Assembly: GCA_964533965.1 (NCBI GenBank)
Contig: CAZHNN010000044.1
Span: 1-8,909 of the forward strand
DNA length: 8,909 bases
Reading direction: 5' to 3'
Source: RGIG3178 sp964533965
GTDB lineage: Bacteria > Bacillota > Clostridia > Christensenellales > QAND01
Shown: positions 1-5,670 of the stretch, piece after piece
Layout of the letters: each line of letters begins with the position of its first letter
Numbering within the stretch: position 1 is the stretch's first letter
Translations under genes and position numbers: made by a program
Notes under the pieces: generated by a model
What the model was told of the DNA's origin: nothing
The model's database searches: none
What the model saw: only the letters and a program-made list of their open reading frames with translations

Positions 1-219
1 TGTCCGCAGGGCGTCAACATCCCGGGCGTGTTTGCGCGTTGGAACAGCGCTTCGATGGTCGGGGATTGGAATAGGCACAAAAACGGATACCAGCGCATGG
101 TCAAGAACAATGAGGGAGCTCCGAATTGCGTCGAATGCGGTGCGTGCGAATCGATTTGCCCGCAGCATATCCAGATCATCGACAAGCTGAAAGATGCACA
201 CCAGGTGCTTGTTGATTGA
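1..219 (+). CDS. Aldo/keto reductase with ferredoxin-like C-terminal domain (3' end only)
   Basis: Reading frame 1 is open from the first base to a TGA at 217-219, giving 72 residues that lack a start, so the gene enters from the left. The visible part begins on the final Cys of a Cys-Pro-Gln-Gly-Val motif (residues 1-5, followed by NIP). It continues to a second cluster, Cys43-x2-Cys46-x2-Cys49-x3-Cys53-Pro, with PQHI after it. This pairing is the signature of the 4Fe-4S domain that ends a family of clostridial aldo/keto reductases. In those proteins a TIM-barrel oxidoreductase domain of about 300 residues precedes it. The barrel is outside the window, so substrate and cofactor cannot be judged. 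A bare dicluster ferredoxin is less likely, because the Gln-Gly-Val-x-Ile-Pro stretch and the NN-x5-CVECG context are typical of the reductase tail. The gene is followed by a terminator shared with the convergent foldase gene. Confidence 0.85.
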   Translation, partial: CPQGVNIPGVFARWNSASMVGDWNRHKNGYQRMVKNNEGAPNCVECGACESICPQHIQIIDKLKDAHQVLVD

Positions 220-230
220 TGTAAAACTAG

Positions 231-279
231 AAAAGCCGCCTCGTATGAACCGTAGACTGGTGCATGGGCGGCTTTTTTT
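231..279 (+). terminator. Intrinsic terminator, probably bidirectional
   Basis: The arms AAAAGCCGCC (231-240) and GGCGGCTTTT (267-276) pair perfectly over 10 bp and are followed by more T (run 273-279). The loop is long (26 nt, 241-266). It lies 12 nt past the aldo/keto reductase stop and 25 nt past the end of the convergent foldase gene. The A-tract on the 5' arm gives a short U-run on the other strand, so it may serve both genes. Confidence 0.75.
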
Positions 280-303
280 ATGCAGTTTACCGTTAGGACT
301 GTG

Positions 304-1575
304 TTATGGCGTGGTTTGCGGCGATGCCGCGGGTGTGGCAGCTGCTGTTCCGGTGGGCGTTGTTGCGGGCGCCGCTTGGTAATATGACGTGTTCTTTTCG
401 TACAGGGTCACTTTGATTTCGTTTTTCCATTGCTCCAGAAGCGCATTGAATGCATCCTGTTTTGCTACCGACAGCAGTTCCGTTTGAATGTCGGCTTTTA
501 CCGTCTCATACGCCGCATCTCCAACCGGAAGCGTTTTGATGTATAGGATGATGTGATAGCCGTAATCGCTTGCAACCAACCCGGACAGGCTCATTGGCTT
601 CTTAATGGCAAAGCTACCGTTGACGAACTCCTTGGTAAAACCGCTGCCGGTCTTGGATACGGCATATCCGTTCGCAAGATCAAACGAGGCGGTGTCGCCG
701 GAGTATTGTTTCATGATTTCATCAAAATTAGATCCGTCTGCAGATAGCTTTCCCAGCGCTTCCTGCGCCTTGGCTTTAATTGTCTTCAGTTCGTTGTTGC
801 GGATGCTGTCCGCCTCATTGTCATAGCCGCTTTCACGAAGAGAGGATATTTGGCTGATGACGTCATCCGGAAACATGATCAGGATATGCTTGACAAGACG
901 GATGTTTTCCGGGACGTAATAGAGCGTTACACCTTCGGAATAATCCGTTTCAAACGCACTGGGATCCTGCGCATAGATCTCCTTGACTTCCGCAACGCGG
1001 TCCTGATAGGTCTTGGAGAGTTCGTCCTCTGAGACGGCGACATTTGCGGTAACCTGCTCGTACAGTCTGTTCTTGATGTATGTCTCGGTATACTCCTGCT
1101 TTACCTGATCCCTGGTATAACCCATTGACTTAAGGTATTCGTCGATCAAAGACTGTATTTTCTTTTCCAGCGCATCTCCGGTCAGCGTTGCATCTTCGCT
1201 TTTTGCTTCTGTTTCATAATAACTGTGCAGCTGACTCATCAATTCCTGAACCTGGGAATCCACTTCCGCTTTCATGGCGTCGGTGAGATTGTCCAAACCC
1301 AGGGATTTTGCCTTTTGAAGTTGAATTTCTTCGCTGACCAGCGTATCCAATATCAGATCTCGCAATTGAGCCACAGCTGTGATAGTCGCTTGGTCGGTTG
1401 CTTTCGGGTCGGTGATGCCAAACGATGAAGAATAGCTGTCAAAGATCTGTTTGAAACGGGAATTATAGATAGCGGCGTTGCCAACTTTGGCGACGATCGG
1501 ATCCTTGTTGCACCCTGAAAATACCGATAACCCCAACAACACACATAGGCAAACTGCCAAGACTTTTTTAAGCAC
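304..1575 (-). CDS. prsA: PrsA/SurA-like peptidyl-prolyl isomerase lipoprotein
   Basis: Predicted secreted lipoprotein foldase of 423 residues, acting outside the cytoplasmic membrane on exported proteins. Residues 1-21 form a lipoprotein signal peptide (Lys3-Lys4, then a hydrophobic core). The lipobox FSG is followed by Cys22, the likely lipidation site. Residues about 27-215 form a charged helical region like the SurA/PrsA N-terminal chaperone part. A parvulin-type isomerase domain follows at about 224-349, with the landmarks RLVKHILI (226-233), FDEIMKQYS (284-292) and DYGYHIILY (337-345). The last 24 residues are low complexity, rich in Ala, Thr and Pro. The start is a GTG at 1575-1573, chosen because it opens the signal peptide and has GGAAAGGA upstream at 6-7 nt spacing; no better ATG exists in frame. 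It lies 92 bp downstream of mscS on the same strand and may be co-transcribed. Isomerase activity is inferred from the domain only. Confidence 0.85.
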   Translation of the reverse strand: MLKKVLAVCLCVLLGLSVFSGCNKDPIVAKVGNAAIYNSRFKQIFDSYSSSFGITDPKATDQATITAVAQLRDLILDTLVSEEIQLQKAKSLGLDNLTDAMKAEVDSQVQELMSQLHSYYETEAKSEDATLTGDALEKKIQSLIDEYLKSMGYTRDQVKQEYTETYIKNRLYEQVTANVAVSEDELSKTYQDRVAEVKEIYAQDPSAFETDYSEGVTLYYVPENIRLVKHILIMFPDDVISQISSLRESGYDNEADSIRNNELKTIKAKAQEALGKLSADGSNFDEIMKQYSGDTASFDLANGYAVSKTGSGFTKEFVNGSFAIKKPMSLSGLVASDYGYHIILYIKTLPVGDAAYETVKADIQTELLSVAKQDAFNALLEQWKNEIKVTLYEKNTSYYQAAPATTPTGTAAATPAASPQTTP

Positions 1576-1616
1576 CGTTCGTCCTTTCCGCGCATAAGCG
1601 CAAGGAATTCTACATC

Positions 1617-1622
1617 ATTATA
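1617..1622 (-). promoter_or_regulatory. Possible -10 element for the foldase gene
   Basis: On the minus strand a perfect TATAAT lies about 42 nt upstream of the GTG start, giving a leader of roughly 35 nt. The hexamer 17 nt upstream (ACATTG) is a weak -35. A perfect TTGACA exists at 1648-1653 but is 25 nt away, too far for a normal sigma-A promoter. This is a tentative internal promoter between mscS and the foldase gene. Confidence 0.35.
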
Positions 1623-1667
1623 CTCGAATGATATGGCAACAATGTGGTGTCAATGCAACATCCTTAT

Positions 1668-2468
1668 TTATTGGGTGTGTATGTACACCTGAGGATAGGG
1701 CAGGAGGATGCCGTTTTCGGCAAAAGCCTGCCGGACTTTTTCGTTGAAGTCAAAGAGCAGATTCCAATATTCCCCCCGCTCACACCAAAGCTGCGCGATG
1801 AGATTAACGCCCGTATCGTTGAGGGAACGCACTGCGATGCGTAACTTTGGCTCCTTTAGGCATAGGGGATGCTGATCTGCAATGTCTGACAAGACCCGCT
1901 TGGCAAGCGCGATGTCGCTGTCAAAGGACACGGCGAATGTGAAATCCACCCTTCGGAACGCTTCTGTAGAATAGTTGATCAGCGTTTTATTTGTCAAGGT
2001 TGAATTGGGCACAATCACGCGTTTGTTGTCCGGCGTTAACAGCGATGTGGACATCAGAGAGATCGCATCCACCGTCCCGCCGTTGTCGTCCACTTCAATG
2101 TAGTCGCCGACGCGGAATGGCCGGTTGAACAACAGCAACAGGCCGCTTGCCACATTGGAGAGGCTGTTCTGTAACGCAAGACTGACTGCGACCGCTGCGC
2201 CGCCAAGAACCGTTACAAAGGTGGTGATCGGTATGCCGATCATTCCCGCGGCGGTGATGAGCACGACGATTTGCGTCGCAATCTTCACGATATGGCAGAG
2301 GAAACGGTGCACCGTCGGGTCCAGACGTGATCGTGAAAGGCCTTTGCAGACCATTCTTCCTATGTATCGGGCGGCGATCATTCCCACCACTACGATGATG
2401 ATGGCTTTGAGGATATTTGGAGCAGAGCCGTTAAGCCATTGAGTCAAGAGCTTTAGAGCATTGTTCAT
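1668..2468 (-). CDS. mscS: Small-conductance mechanosensitive channel, MscS family
   Basis: Osmotic safety valve of the cytoplasmic membrane, opening when turgor rises on hypo-osmotic shock. The 266 residues match the compact MscS plan. TM1 is at about 18-38 and TM2 at about 58-78. The pore helix TM3 is at about 82-117, with the Gly/Ala-rich stretch GGAAVAVSLALQNSLSN and then RPFRVGDYIEV (116-126). The cytoplasmic beta and vestibule domain follows, with the landmarks VIVPNSTLTN (151-160), INYS (164-167) and, near the end, LPYPQVYIH (256-264), which resembles the C-terminal FPYPQ motif of E. coli MscS. Length is close to that protein (286). I place the start at the ATG 2468-2466 because GGGAGGG sits 4-5 nt before it; an in-frame ATG 15 codons upstream has no comparable ribosome binding site and would add a poorly fitting leader. 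The gene is divergent from the PHP phosphatase gene. No terminator is visible before the foldase gene. Confidence 0.92.
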   Translation of the reverse strand: MNNALKLLTQWLNGSAPNILKAIIIVVVGMIAARYIGRMVCKGLSRSRLDPTVHRFLCHIVKIATQIVVLITAAGMIGIPITTFVTVLGGAAVAVSLALQNSLSNVASGLLLLFNRPFRVGDYIEVDDNGGTVDAISLMSTSLLTPDNKRVIVPNSTLTNKTLINYSTEAFRRVDFTFAVSFDSDIALAKRVLSDIADQHPLCLKEPKLRIAVRSLNDTGVNLIAQLWCERGEYWNLLFDFNEKVRQAFAENGILLPYPQVYIHTQ

Positions 2469-2483
2469 GGAACCCTCCCAAAC

Positions 2484-2489
2484 AGTATA
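2484..2489 (-). promoter_or_regulatory. Possible extended -10 for mscS
   Basis: The minus strand reads TGCTATACT, an extended -10 form, with only a weak TTGCTT at 18 nt spacing as -35. It would start transcription almost at the ribosome binding site of mscS, leaving a leader of about 9 nt. A second AT-rich hexamer (TATTAT, 2533-2538 on the minus strand) could serve instead. Tentative. Confidence 0.3.
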
Positions 2490-2528
2490 GCAGAGGATGG
2501 AAATACAAAGCAAACAAAAGGGAATCTA

Positions 2529-2537
2529 TGGTATAAT
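2529..2537 (+). promoter_or_regulatory. Extended -10 promoter for the phosphatase/reductase pair
   Basis: TGGTATAAT contains a perfect TATAAT (2532-2537) with the TGn extension, 26 nt before the phosphatase ATG. No good -35 hexamer is present 17 nt upstream, which the extended -10 can compensate for. A strong AGGAGG (2552-2557) follows, 6 nt before the start codon. Confidence 0.6.
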
Positions 2538-2563
2538 ATCCCCAAAATTGCAGGAGGAAAACG

Positions 2564-3334
2564 ATGTTCTGCGACCTTCATGTGCACACTCAAAATTCCT
2601 ATGACGGATGCGAGAAGATGGCTGCCTATTGTGAGCGTGCAATCGCTCTGGGGCTGACGCATATCTGTTTTACCGACCATATCGATATGAACCCACTGGA
2701 TTCGGGACGCGGTATTTATGATTTTGATGCCTATTTTGAGGAATACTTCCGTGTGCGGGAGCAATACGAGGGCAAGCTTGCGGTTTTAAGCGGGCTTGAA
2801 TTTGCAGAACCGCATCTTTACCATGACTTGTTTCTTGAAATGAAGAAGAAGTATCCGTTCGATTATATCCTCGGATCGATGCACTGGACCAAAAACCACT
2901 ACCCAAATACCTATGCTTCTTCGGGATGGACGGTGGAAGAAGCCTATGGATACTACTGGGAAGAGATGGAGAAAATGGCTGCTTTCGGTGGGTTTGACGC
3001 GGTATCCCACTTCGATCTGCCCAAGCGCTATCTCAAACGAGTGGTCTTTGATCCGGATCGGATCTTTCGGATTCTGAAAACGGCTGTCGACAACGGGCTT
3101 GTGCTGGAAATCAACACTTCTTCGCTCAGAGCCGGCGCAAATGAGTTCATGCCGGGGCAGGAAATTCTTGAATTGTATAAACAGGCGGGCGGAAAGCATA
3201 TCATGACCGGATCGGACTCGCATGTTGTGCGCGATCTCGGGGCGGGGATCCTGCAGGCACGGCAGATACTCAAGGCGAACGGGCTAAACTCGGGCGTATT
3301 CCGCAACAGAAAGCTGGAGGAGGAGAAACTATGA
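2564..3334 (+). CDS. hisJ: PHP-family histidinol-phosphatase (HisJ/HisK type)
   Basis: Predicted cytoplasmic metal-dependent phosphatase of 256 residues. Family members hydrolyse L-histidinol phosphate to L-histidinol in histidine synthesis. The PHP-domain metal ligands appear in the expected order: DLHVHT with His6 and His8, FTDH with Asp38-His39, GLEF with Glu79, GSMHW with His107, SHFDLP with His149, and GSDSH with Asp218-His220. Length is close to the roughly 260-270 residues usual for HisJ. The start is ATG 2564 with AGGAGG 6 nt upstream. Its stop codon overlaps the start of the next gene in an ATGA (3331-3334), so the two are probably translationally coupled. No other histidine-synthesis gene is present in the window, so the actual substrate could be another phosphate ester; the PHP fold itself is secure. 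Confidence 0.85.
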   Translation: MFCDLHVHTQNSYDGCEKMAAYCERAIALGLTHICFTDHIDMNPLDSGRGIYDFDAYFEEYFRVREQYEGKLAVLSGLEFAEPHLYHDLFLEMKKKYPFDYILGSMHWTKNHYPNTYASSGWTVEEAYGYYWEEMEKMAAFGGFDAVSHFDLPKRYLKRVVFDPDRIFRILKTAVDNGLVLEINTSSLRAGANEFMPGQEILELYKQAGGKHIMTGSDSHVVRDLGAGILQARQILKANGLNSGVFRNRKLEEEKL

Positions 3335-4419
3335 AAAAGGTATTTACACCGTTTCAGATTCGGCATATTACGTTGAAGAACCGCATCGTGATGCCACCGA
3401 TGGTGATTTTTGGCCTTGGCAGCCCCAACGGCAAGCCTTCGGAGGAGAACGCCCTTCACTATGCGAAACGCGCACGGGGCGGCGTGGGGATGATCATTGT
3501 CGAGGCTACCTGCGTAAACAGGGAAGGGAGGCTTCATTCCGGACAATTGGGACTTTGGGAAGATGCGCAGGTGGAAGGACACCAGAGCATCACGGACGCT
3601 GTGCATGTGTATGACTGCCCCGTGCTGGTGCAGCTTCATCACGCGGGTGTAAAATCGATTTCCGACGAACGGATTTCCGCTTCAGACTTGGAAGTGCAGG
3701 GAAAGGACGGGATAACCAACGCGCGGGCCATGACGGAAGAAGAGGTCCAAGCGTGTATCAGGGATTTTCTGGATGCTGCCAAGCGCGCGTATCAGGCCGG
3801 TTATGACGGAGTCGAGTTGCATGGGGCGCACGGCTATCTGCTCTCACAGTTTCTTTGCGCAGACGTGAATAAGCGTACGGATGCCTATGGCGGCAGTTTG
3901 GAAAACCGCGCGCGCATCGTCTGCGATATCATCCGAGGGATCCGCAAACAATGCGGAGAGGATTTTGTCATCGGCATCCGGATGGGCTTCAATGAGCCTG
4001 ATACGCAGTCGAGCGGGCAGATCATACAGCTTCTGGAGCAGGCTGGCCTGGATGTGTGCCATATTTCCTCCGGCTACCGGTCCATCGATGCGTCGTTTGT
4101 AAAGCCGCAGGATTTTCCGTTCAGCAAGCGCGTGTACGGGGCAAAGCTGGTGCGAGACTATACGCACATCCCTTTGATCAGCGTAGGAGAAGTGTGCGAC
4201 CCCGATACGGCAGAGGCGATTCTGGAATCGAACATTTCCGATCTTGTCGCCATTGGGCGCGGACTGCTCGCGGATGAGGACCTGGTTTTCAAATCGGAAC
4301 AGGGAGAGTCGCAAAGCGTATACGCATGTCTGCATTGCCCGCCCTGCAAATATTATGAAGATGGAACGAGGTGTCCGCAGCAGGTGTTGGCAAAGAAGGA
4401 AAAGGATTCTGCAAAATGA
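3331..4419 (+). CDS. Old yellow enzyme-family NADH:flavin oxidoreductase with C-terminal Cys cluster
   Basis: Predicted FMN-dependent TIM-barrel ene-reductase of 362 residues. The N-terminus has the family start (FTPFQIRHITLKNRIVMPPM, 5-24). Further landmarks are HGAHGYLLSQF with His164 and His167, the likely catalytic and substrate-anion pair, then YGGSLENR (186-193) and the barrel-end phosphate-binding IGRGLLADEDL. After the barrel come four cysteines, Cys333-x2-Cys336-x2-Cys339-x8-Cys348. They sit where 2,4-dienoyl-CoA reductase and related enzymes hold a 4Fe-4S cluster (there roughly Cx2Cx3Cx11C). The protein then stops at residue 362, whereas those enzymes continue for about 300 residues with FAD- and NAD(P)H-binding domains. 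The start is ATG 3331 with GGAGGAGGAG just before it, overlapping the phosphatase stop. Substrate unknown; the electron donor is either NAD(P)H acting directly on FMN or a separate partner (inference). Confidence 0.9.
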   Translation: MKKVFTPFQIRHITLKNRIVMPPMVIFGLGSPNGKPSEENALHYAKRARGGVGMIIVEATCVNREGRLHSGQLGLWEDAQVEGHQSITDAVHVYDCPVLVQLHHAGVKSISDERISASDLEVQGKDGITNARAMTEEEVQACIRDFLDAAKRAYQAGYDGVELHGAHGYLLSQFLCADVNKRTDAYGGSLENRARIVCDIIRGIRKQCGEDFVIGIRMGFNEPDTQSSGQIIQLLEQAGLDVCHISSGYRSIDASFVKPQDFPFSKRVYGAKLVRDYTHIPLISVGEVCDPDTAEAILESNISDLVAIGRGLLADEDLVFKSEQGESQSVYACLHCPPCKYYEDGTRCPQQVLAKKEKDSAK

Positions 4420-4421
4420 CG

Positions 4422-4449
4422 AAAAAAACCGCGGAAACGCGGTTTTTTT
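4422..4449 (+). terminator. Intrinsic terminator after the reductase gene
   Basis: Stem CCGCG/CGCGG (4429-4433 with 4438-4442) is closed by a GAAA tetraloop. Seven A on the 5' side and seven T on the 3' side (4443-4449) extend it. It begins 2 nt after the reductase stop and separates that operon from the small membrane protein gene. Confidence 0.9.
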
Positions 4450-4518
4450 ATGACGTTACAGGCCGACACCGTCCATACCCGATACGCATACTATGTGCTG
4501 TGAGGGGGTAGAGGCGTG

Positions 4519-4680
4519 ATGCGTCGCCACAGGTGTAGAAACTTTTTGGATTTAGGCGTGCTGGGCGTATTAGGGCTAATCGTTATCTTGGCGTTGTTCC
4601 TGATACCCACCGTCGTTTGGCTGGTAGCGTTGGGCATCTTGGGCGGCATCGGGCTGATGTGTCTGTTCCGCAAGTGCTGA
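4519..4680 (+). CDS. Small hydrophobic membrane protein, 53 residues, function unknown
   Basis: An open frame of 53 codons that I do not recognise as a named family. It starts with a basic segment (MRRHRCRN). A nearly continuous hydrophobic stretch follows at about residues 10-50, with Pro30 and a Gly-rich part (GILGGIG, 39-45), which fits one long or two short membrane helices forming a hairpin. It ends in Arg-Lys-Cys. Cysteines are at 6, 48 and 53. The frame has an in-frame stop at 4501-4503, so the start must lie just after it. ATG 4519 has AGAGG 4 nt and AGGGGG 10 nt upstream; GTG 4516 with AGGGGG at 7 nt is an equally reasonable start and adds one residue. It sits between the reductase terminator and the convergent rpmB terminator, so it is a single-gene unit. 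No clear promoter is seen in 4450-4500. Coding is supported by the ribosome binding site, the membrane-like composition and the fit between terminators, but not by homology I can name. Confidence 0.65.
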   Translation: MRRHRCRNFLDLGVLGVLGLIVILALFLIPTVVWLVALGILGGIGLMCLFRKC

Positions 4681-4771
4681 AGCCAATGCATAAGGGAACA
4701 TATAGGACAGTCGGGACCAATGAAATAAAAAGAGCCTCATCAAGAAAAAAACCGACAAGGCAGAAAATAAA

Positions 4772-4794
4772 AAAAGCGCATTCTATGCGCTTTT
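4772..4794 (-). terminator. rpmB terminator, bidirectional
   Basis: AAAAGCGCA (4772-4780) pairs with TGCGCTTTT (4786-4794) around a 5-nt TTCTA loop. On the minus strand it is 6 nt past the rpmB stop and is followed by a T-rich run (4761-4771 read in reverse). On the plus strand it also ends with TTTT, so it can close the small membrane protein unit. Confidence 0.85.
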
Positions 4795-4800
4795 AATCTT

Positions 4801-4992
4801 TTACACGAGCCGCTGAACCTTGCCGGAACGCAAGCAGCGCGTGCAGACGCGAATGGTGCACGGCGTTCCATCGATCAGCACACGGGCGCGCTGGAGGTTG
4901 GGAACCCAAACACGGCGGGTCTTTCGATTGGAATGGCTGACACTGTTGCCTGCATGCGAGCCTTTTTTGCAGATCGCACATACTTTGGACAT
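4801..4992 (-). CDS. rpmB: Large ribosomal subunit protein bL28
   Basis: Structural protein of the 50S ribosomal subunit, 63 residues, the usual length for L28 in Firmicutes. The N-terminus MSKVCAICKKG, the segment HSNRKTRRVWVPNLQ (20-34) and the C-terminus VCTRCLRSGKV (49-59) are diagnostic. Cys5, Cys8, Cys50 and Cys53 form a zinc ribbon, so this is the zinc-binding form of L28; organisms often also carry a Cys-free paralogue used under zinc limitation. The start is ATG 4992-4990, with GGGAGGT upstream at about 8 nt; another ATG 5 nt upstream is out of frame. It is transcribed alone, divergent from the Asp23-type gene, from a good promoter at 5026-5054, and ends at the hairpin at 4772-4794. 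Confidence 0.97.
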   Translation of the reverse strand: MSKVCAICKKGSHAGNSVSHSNRKTRRVWVPNLQRARVLIDGTPCTIRVCTRCLRSGKVQRLV

Positions 4993-5025
4993 GACATGAC
5001 ACCTCCCTCTCCTGCAAACGGAAAT

Positions 5026-5054
5026 ATAATACCATTCAAAAACGAGGATTGCAA
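5026..5054 (-). promoter_or_regulatory. rpmB promoter
   Basis: On the minus strand TTGCAA (5049-5054) is followed after exactly 17 nt by TATTAT (5026-5031), with a TGG extension directly before the -10. This is a near-consensus sigma-A promoter and gives a leader of about 27 nt before the rpmB ATG. Confidence 0.8.
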
Positions 5055-5226
5055 GAAAAACTTGTTAGCAAAATAACATAAAGACAGCCTGAATCAGCCG
5101 GCGGGATCGTTTGGTTTGTGTATAAATGGAATATTTGGTTAGAATTCAGAAAAACGCATTCATAGCACCGCAAACGCGAAACGGGAATGTACGCGGTGCT
5201 TTACACATAGGCTTTTTGAAAGAAGA
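5055..5226. other. Non-coding spacer between rpmB and the asp23-type gene
   Basis: About 170 bp between the two divergent promoters. I find no convincing reading frame with a ribosome binding site on either strand. The one structured element is the inverted repeat at 5164-5200, listed separately. The rest is AT-rich and could hold regulator sites or a small RNA, but nothing recognisable. Confidence 0.5.
5164..5200. repeat. 8-bp inverted repeat upstream of the asp23-fakA promoter
   Basis: AGCACCGC (5164-5171) and GCGGTGCT (5193-5200) are perfect reverse complements separated by 21 nt. No T-run follows directly on either strand, so it is not a standard terminator. It ends 26 nt before the -35 of the asp23-type promoter, a position that would suit a regulator operator, or a structured transcript from an upstream start. 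Confidence 0.5.
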
Positions 5227-5255
5227 TTGCCATTTTCAATGCCTTGCTGTACAAT
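5227..5255 (+). promoter_or_regulatory. Promoter of the asp23-type/fakA operon
   Basis: TTGCCA (5227-5232) is separated by exactly 17 nt from TACAAT (5250-5255). Each hexamer has five of six consensus bases for sigma-A. Transcription would begin near 5262, about 40 nt before the asp23-type ATG. Confidence 0.75.
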
Positions 5256-5301
5256 GTGTGCACGGATGTGTTTCGGCAACAATAGATTGGAGGGTGGCCG
5301 G

Positions 5302-5649
5302 ATGAGTATTGCGGTAAAGAACCAAATTGGATTAATTGAGATAAGTGACAGTGTTTTGGCGAAAATTGCCGGTCTGGCAGCCACTGACTGCATGGGCATC
5401 CTAGGCCTCGCATCCGCGGAGAGCAGCTGGTCTGATCTGCTGCGTAAGGATTCCGTGGACAGGGGCGTACGCGTACATCAGGTGAGCGAAGGCGTTCTAC
5501 GCATTGAGGTCAATATCATCGTGAAGTACGGTGTGTCCATATTGGTCGTGGCGGAAAATGTGATAGATTCCGTGAAATACAATGTGGAAACGATGACGGG
5601 TATGCAGGTTCAGAACGTGGATGTCTGCGTGCGTTCCATTCGCGTATAA
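5302..5649 (+). CDS. Asp23/Gls24-family envelope stress protein (YloU-like)
   Basis: Protein of 115 residues of the Asp23/Gls24 family (B. subtilis YloU type). Members are small alpha/beta proteins linked to cell-envelope homeostasis and often membrane-associated through partners; the precise molecular role is not settled. The family pattern is visible: NQIGLIEISDSVLAKIAGLAA near the N-terminus, a Gly-rich turn (MGILGLAS), a beta strand LRIEVNIIVKYGVSI in the middle, then VIDSVKYNVETMTGMQVQNVDVCV at the end. The start is ATG 5302 with GGAGGG 7 nt upstream. The frame is open further left to an ATG at 5227, but that region overlaps the promoter and has no family resemblance. fakA starts 22 nt after the stop codon, the same order seen in many Firmicutes, which supports the assignment. 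Confidence 0.9.
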   Translation: MSIAVKNQIGLIEISDSVLAKIAGLAATDCMGILGLASAESSWSDLLRKDSVDRGVRVHQVSEGVLRIEVNIIVKYGVSILVVAENVIDSVKYNVETMTGMQVQNVDVCVRSIRV

Positions 5650-5670
5650 ACGGATAGTTGGAGGGTAAAA

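Noticed and set aside
1648..1653. Perfect TTGACA on the minus strand upstream of the foldase gene, paired with the perfect TATAAT at 1617-1622.
   Set aside because: The spacing is 25 nt, far from the 16-18 nt needed, and no good -10 lies at the right distance, so the two hexamers are not called as one promoter.
2469..2513. Upstream extension of MscS by 15 residues.
   Set aside because: The internal ATG at 2468 has a strong GGGAGGG at proper spacing and the extension overlaps the likely promoter region.
4686..4796. A 36-codon basic open frame starting ATG just after the small membrane protein.
   Set aside because: It has no ribosome binding site, its Lys/Arg content follows from A-rich DNA, and it runs through the rpmB terminator hairpin.
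5164..5220. Possible T-box-like leader, because the GTACGCGG context resembles part of the T-box antiterminator motif.
   Set aside because: The conserved AGGGTGGNACCGCG core is not present, no terminator with a T-run follows, and the element lies upstream of a good promoter for the downstream gene.
5227..5301. Upstream extension of the Asp23-type protein by 25 residues to an earlier ATG.
   Set aside because: The earlier ATG coincides with the -35 element, has no ribosome binding site and adds a Cys/Met-rich stretch foreign to the family, while ATG 5302 has GGAGGG.
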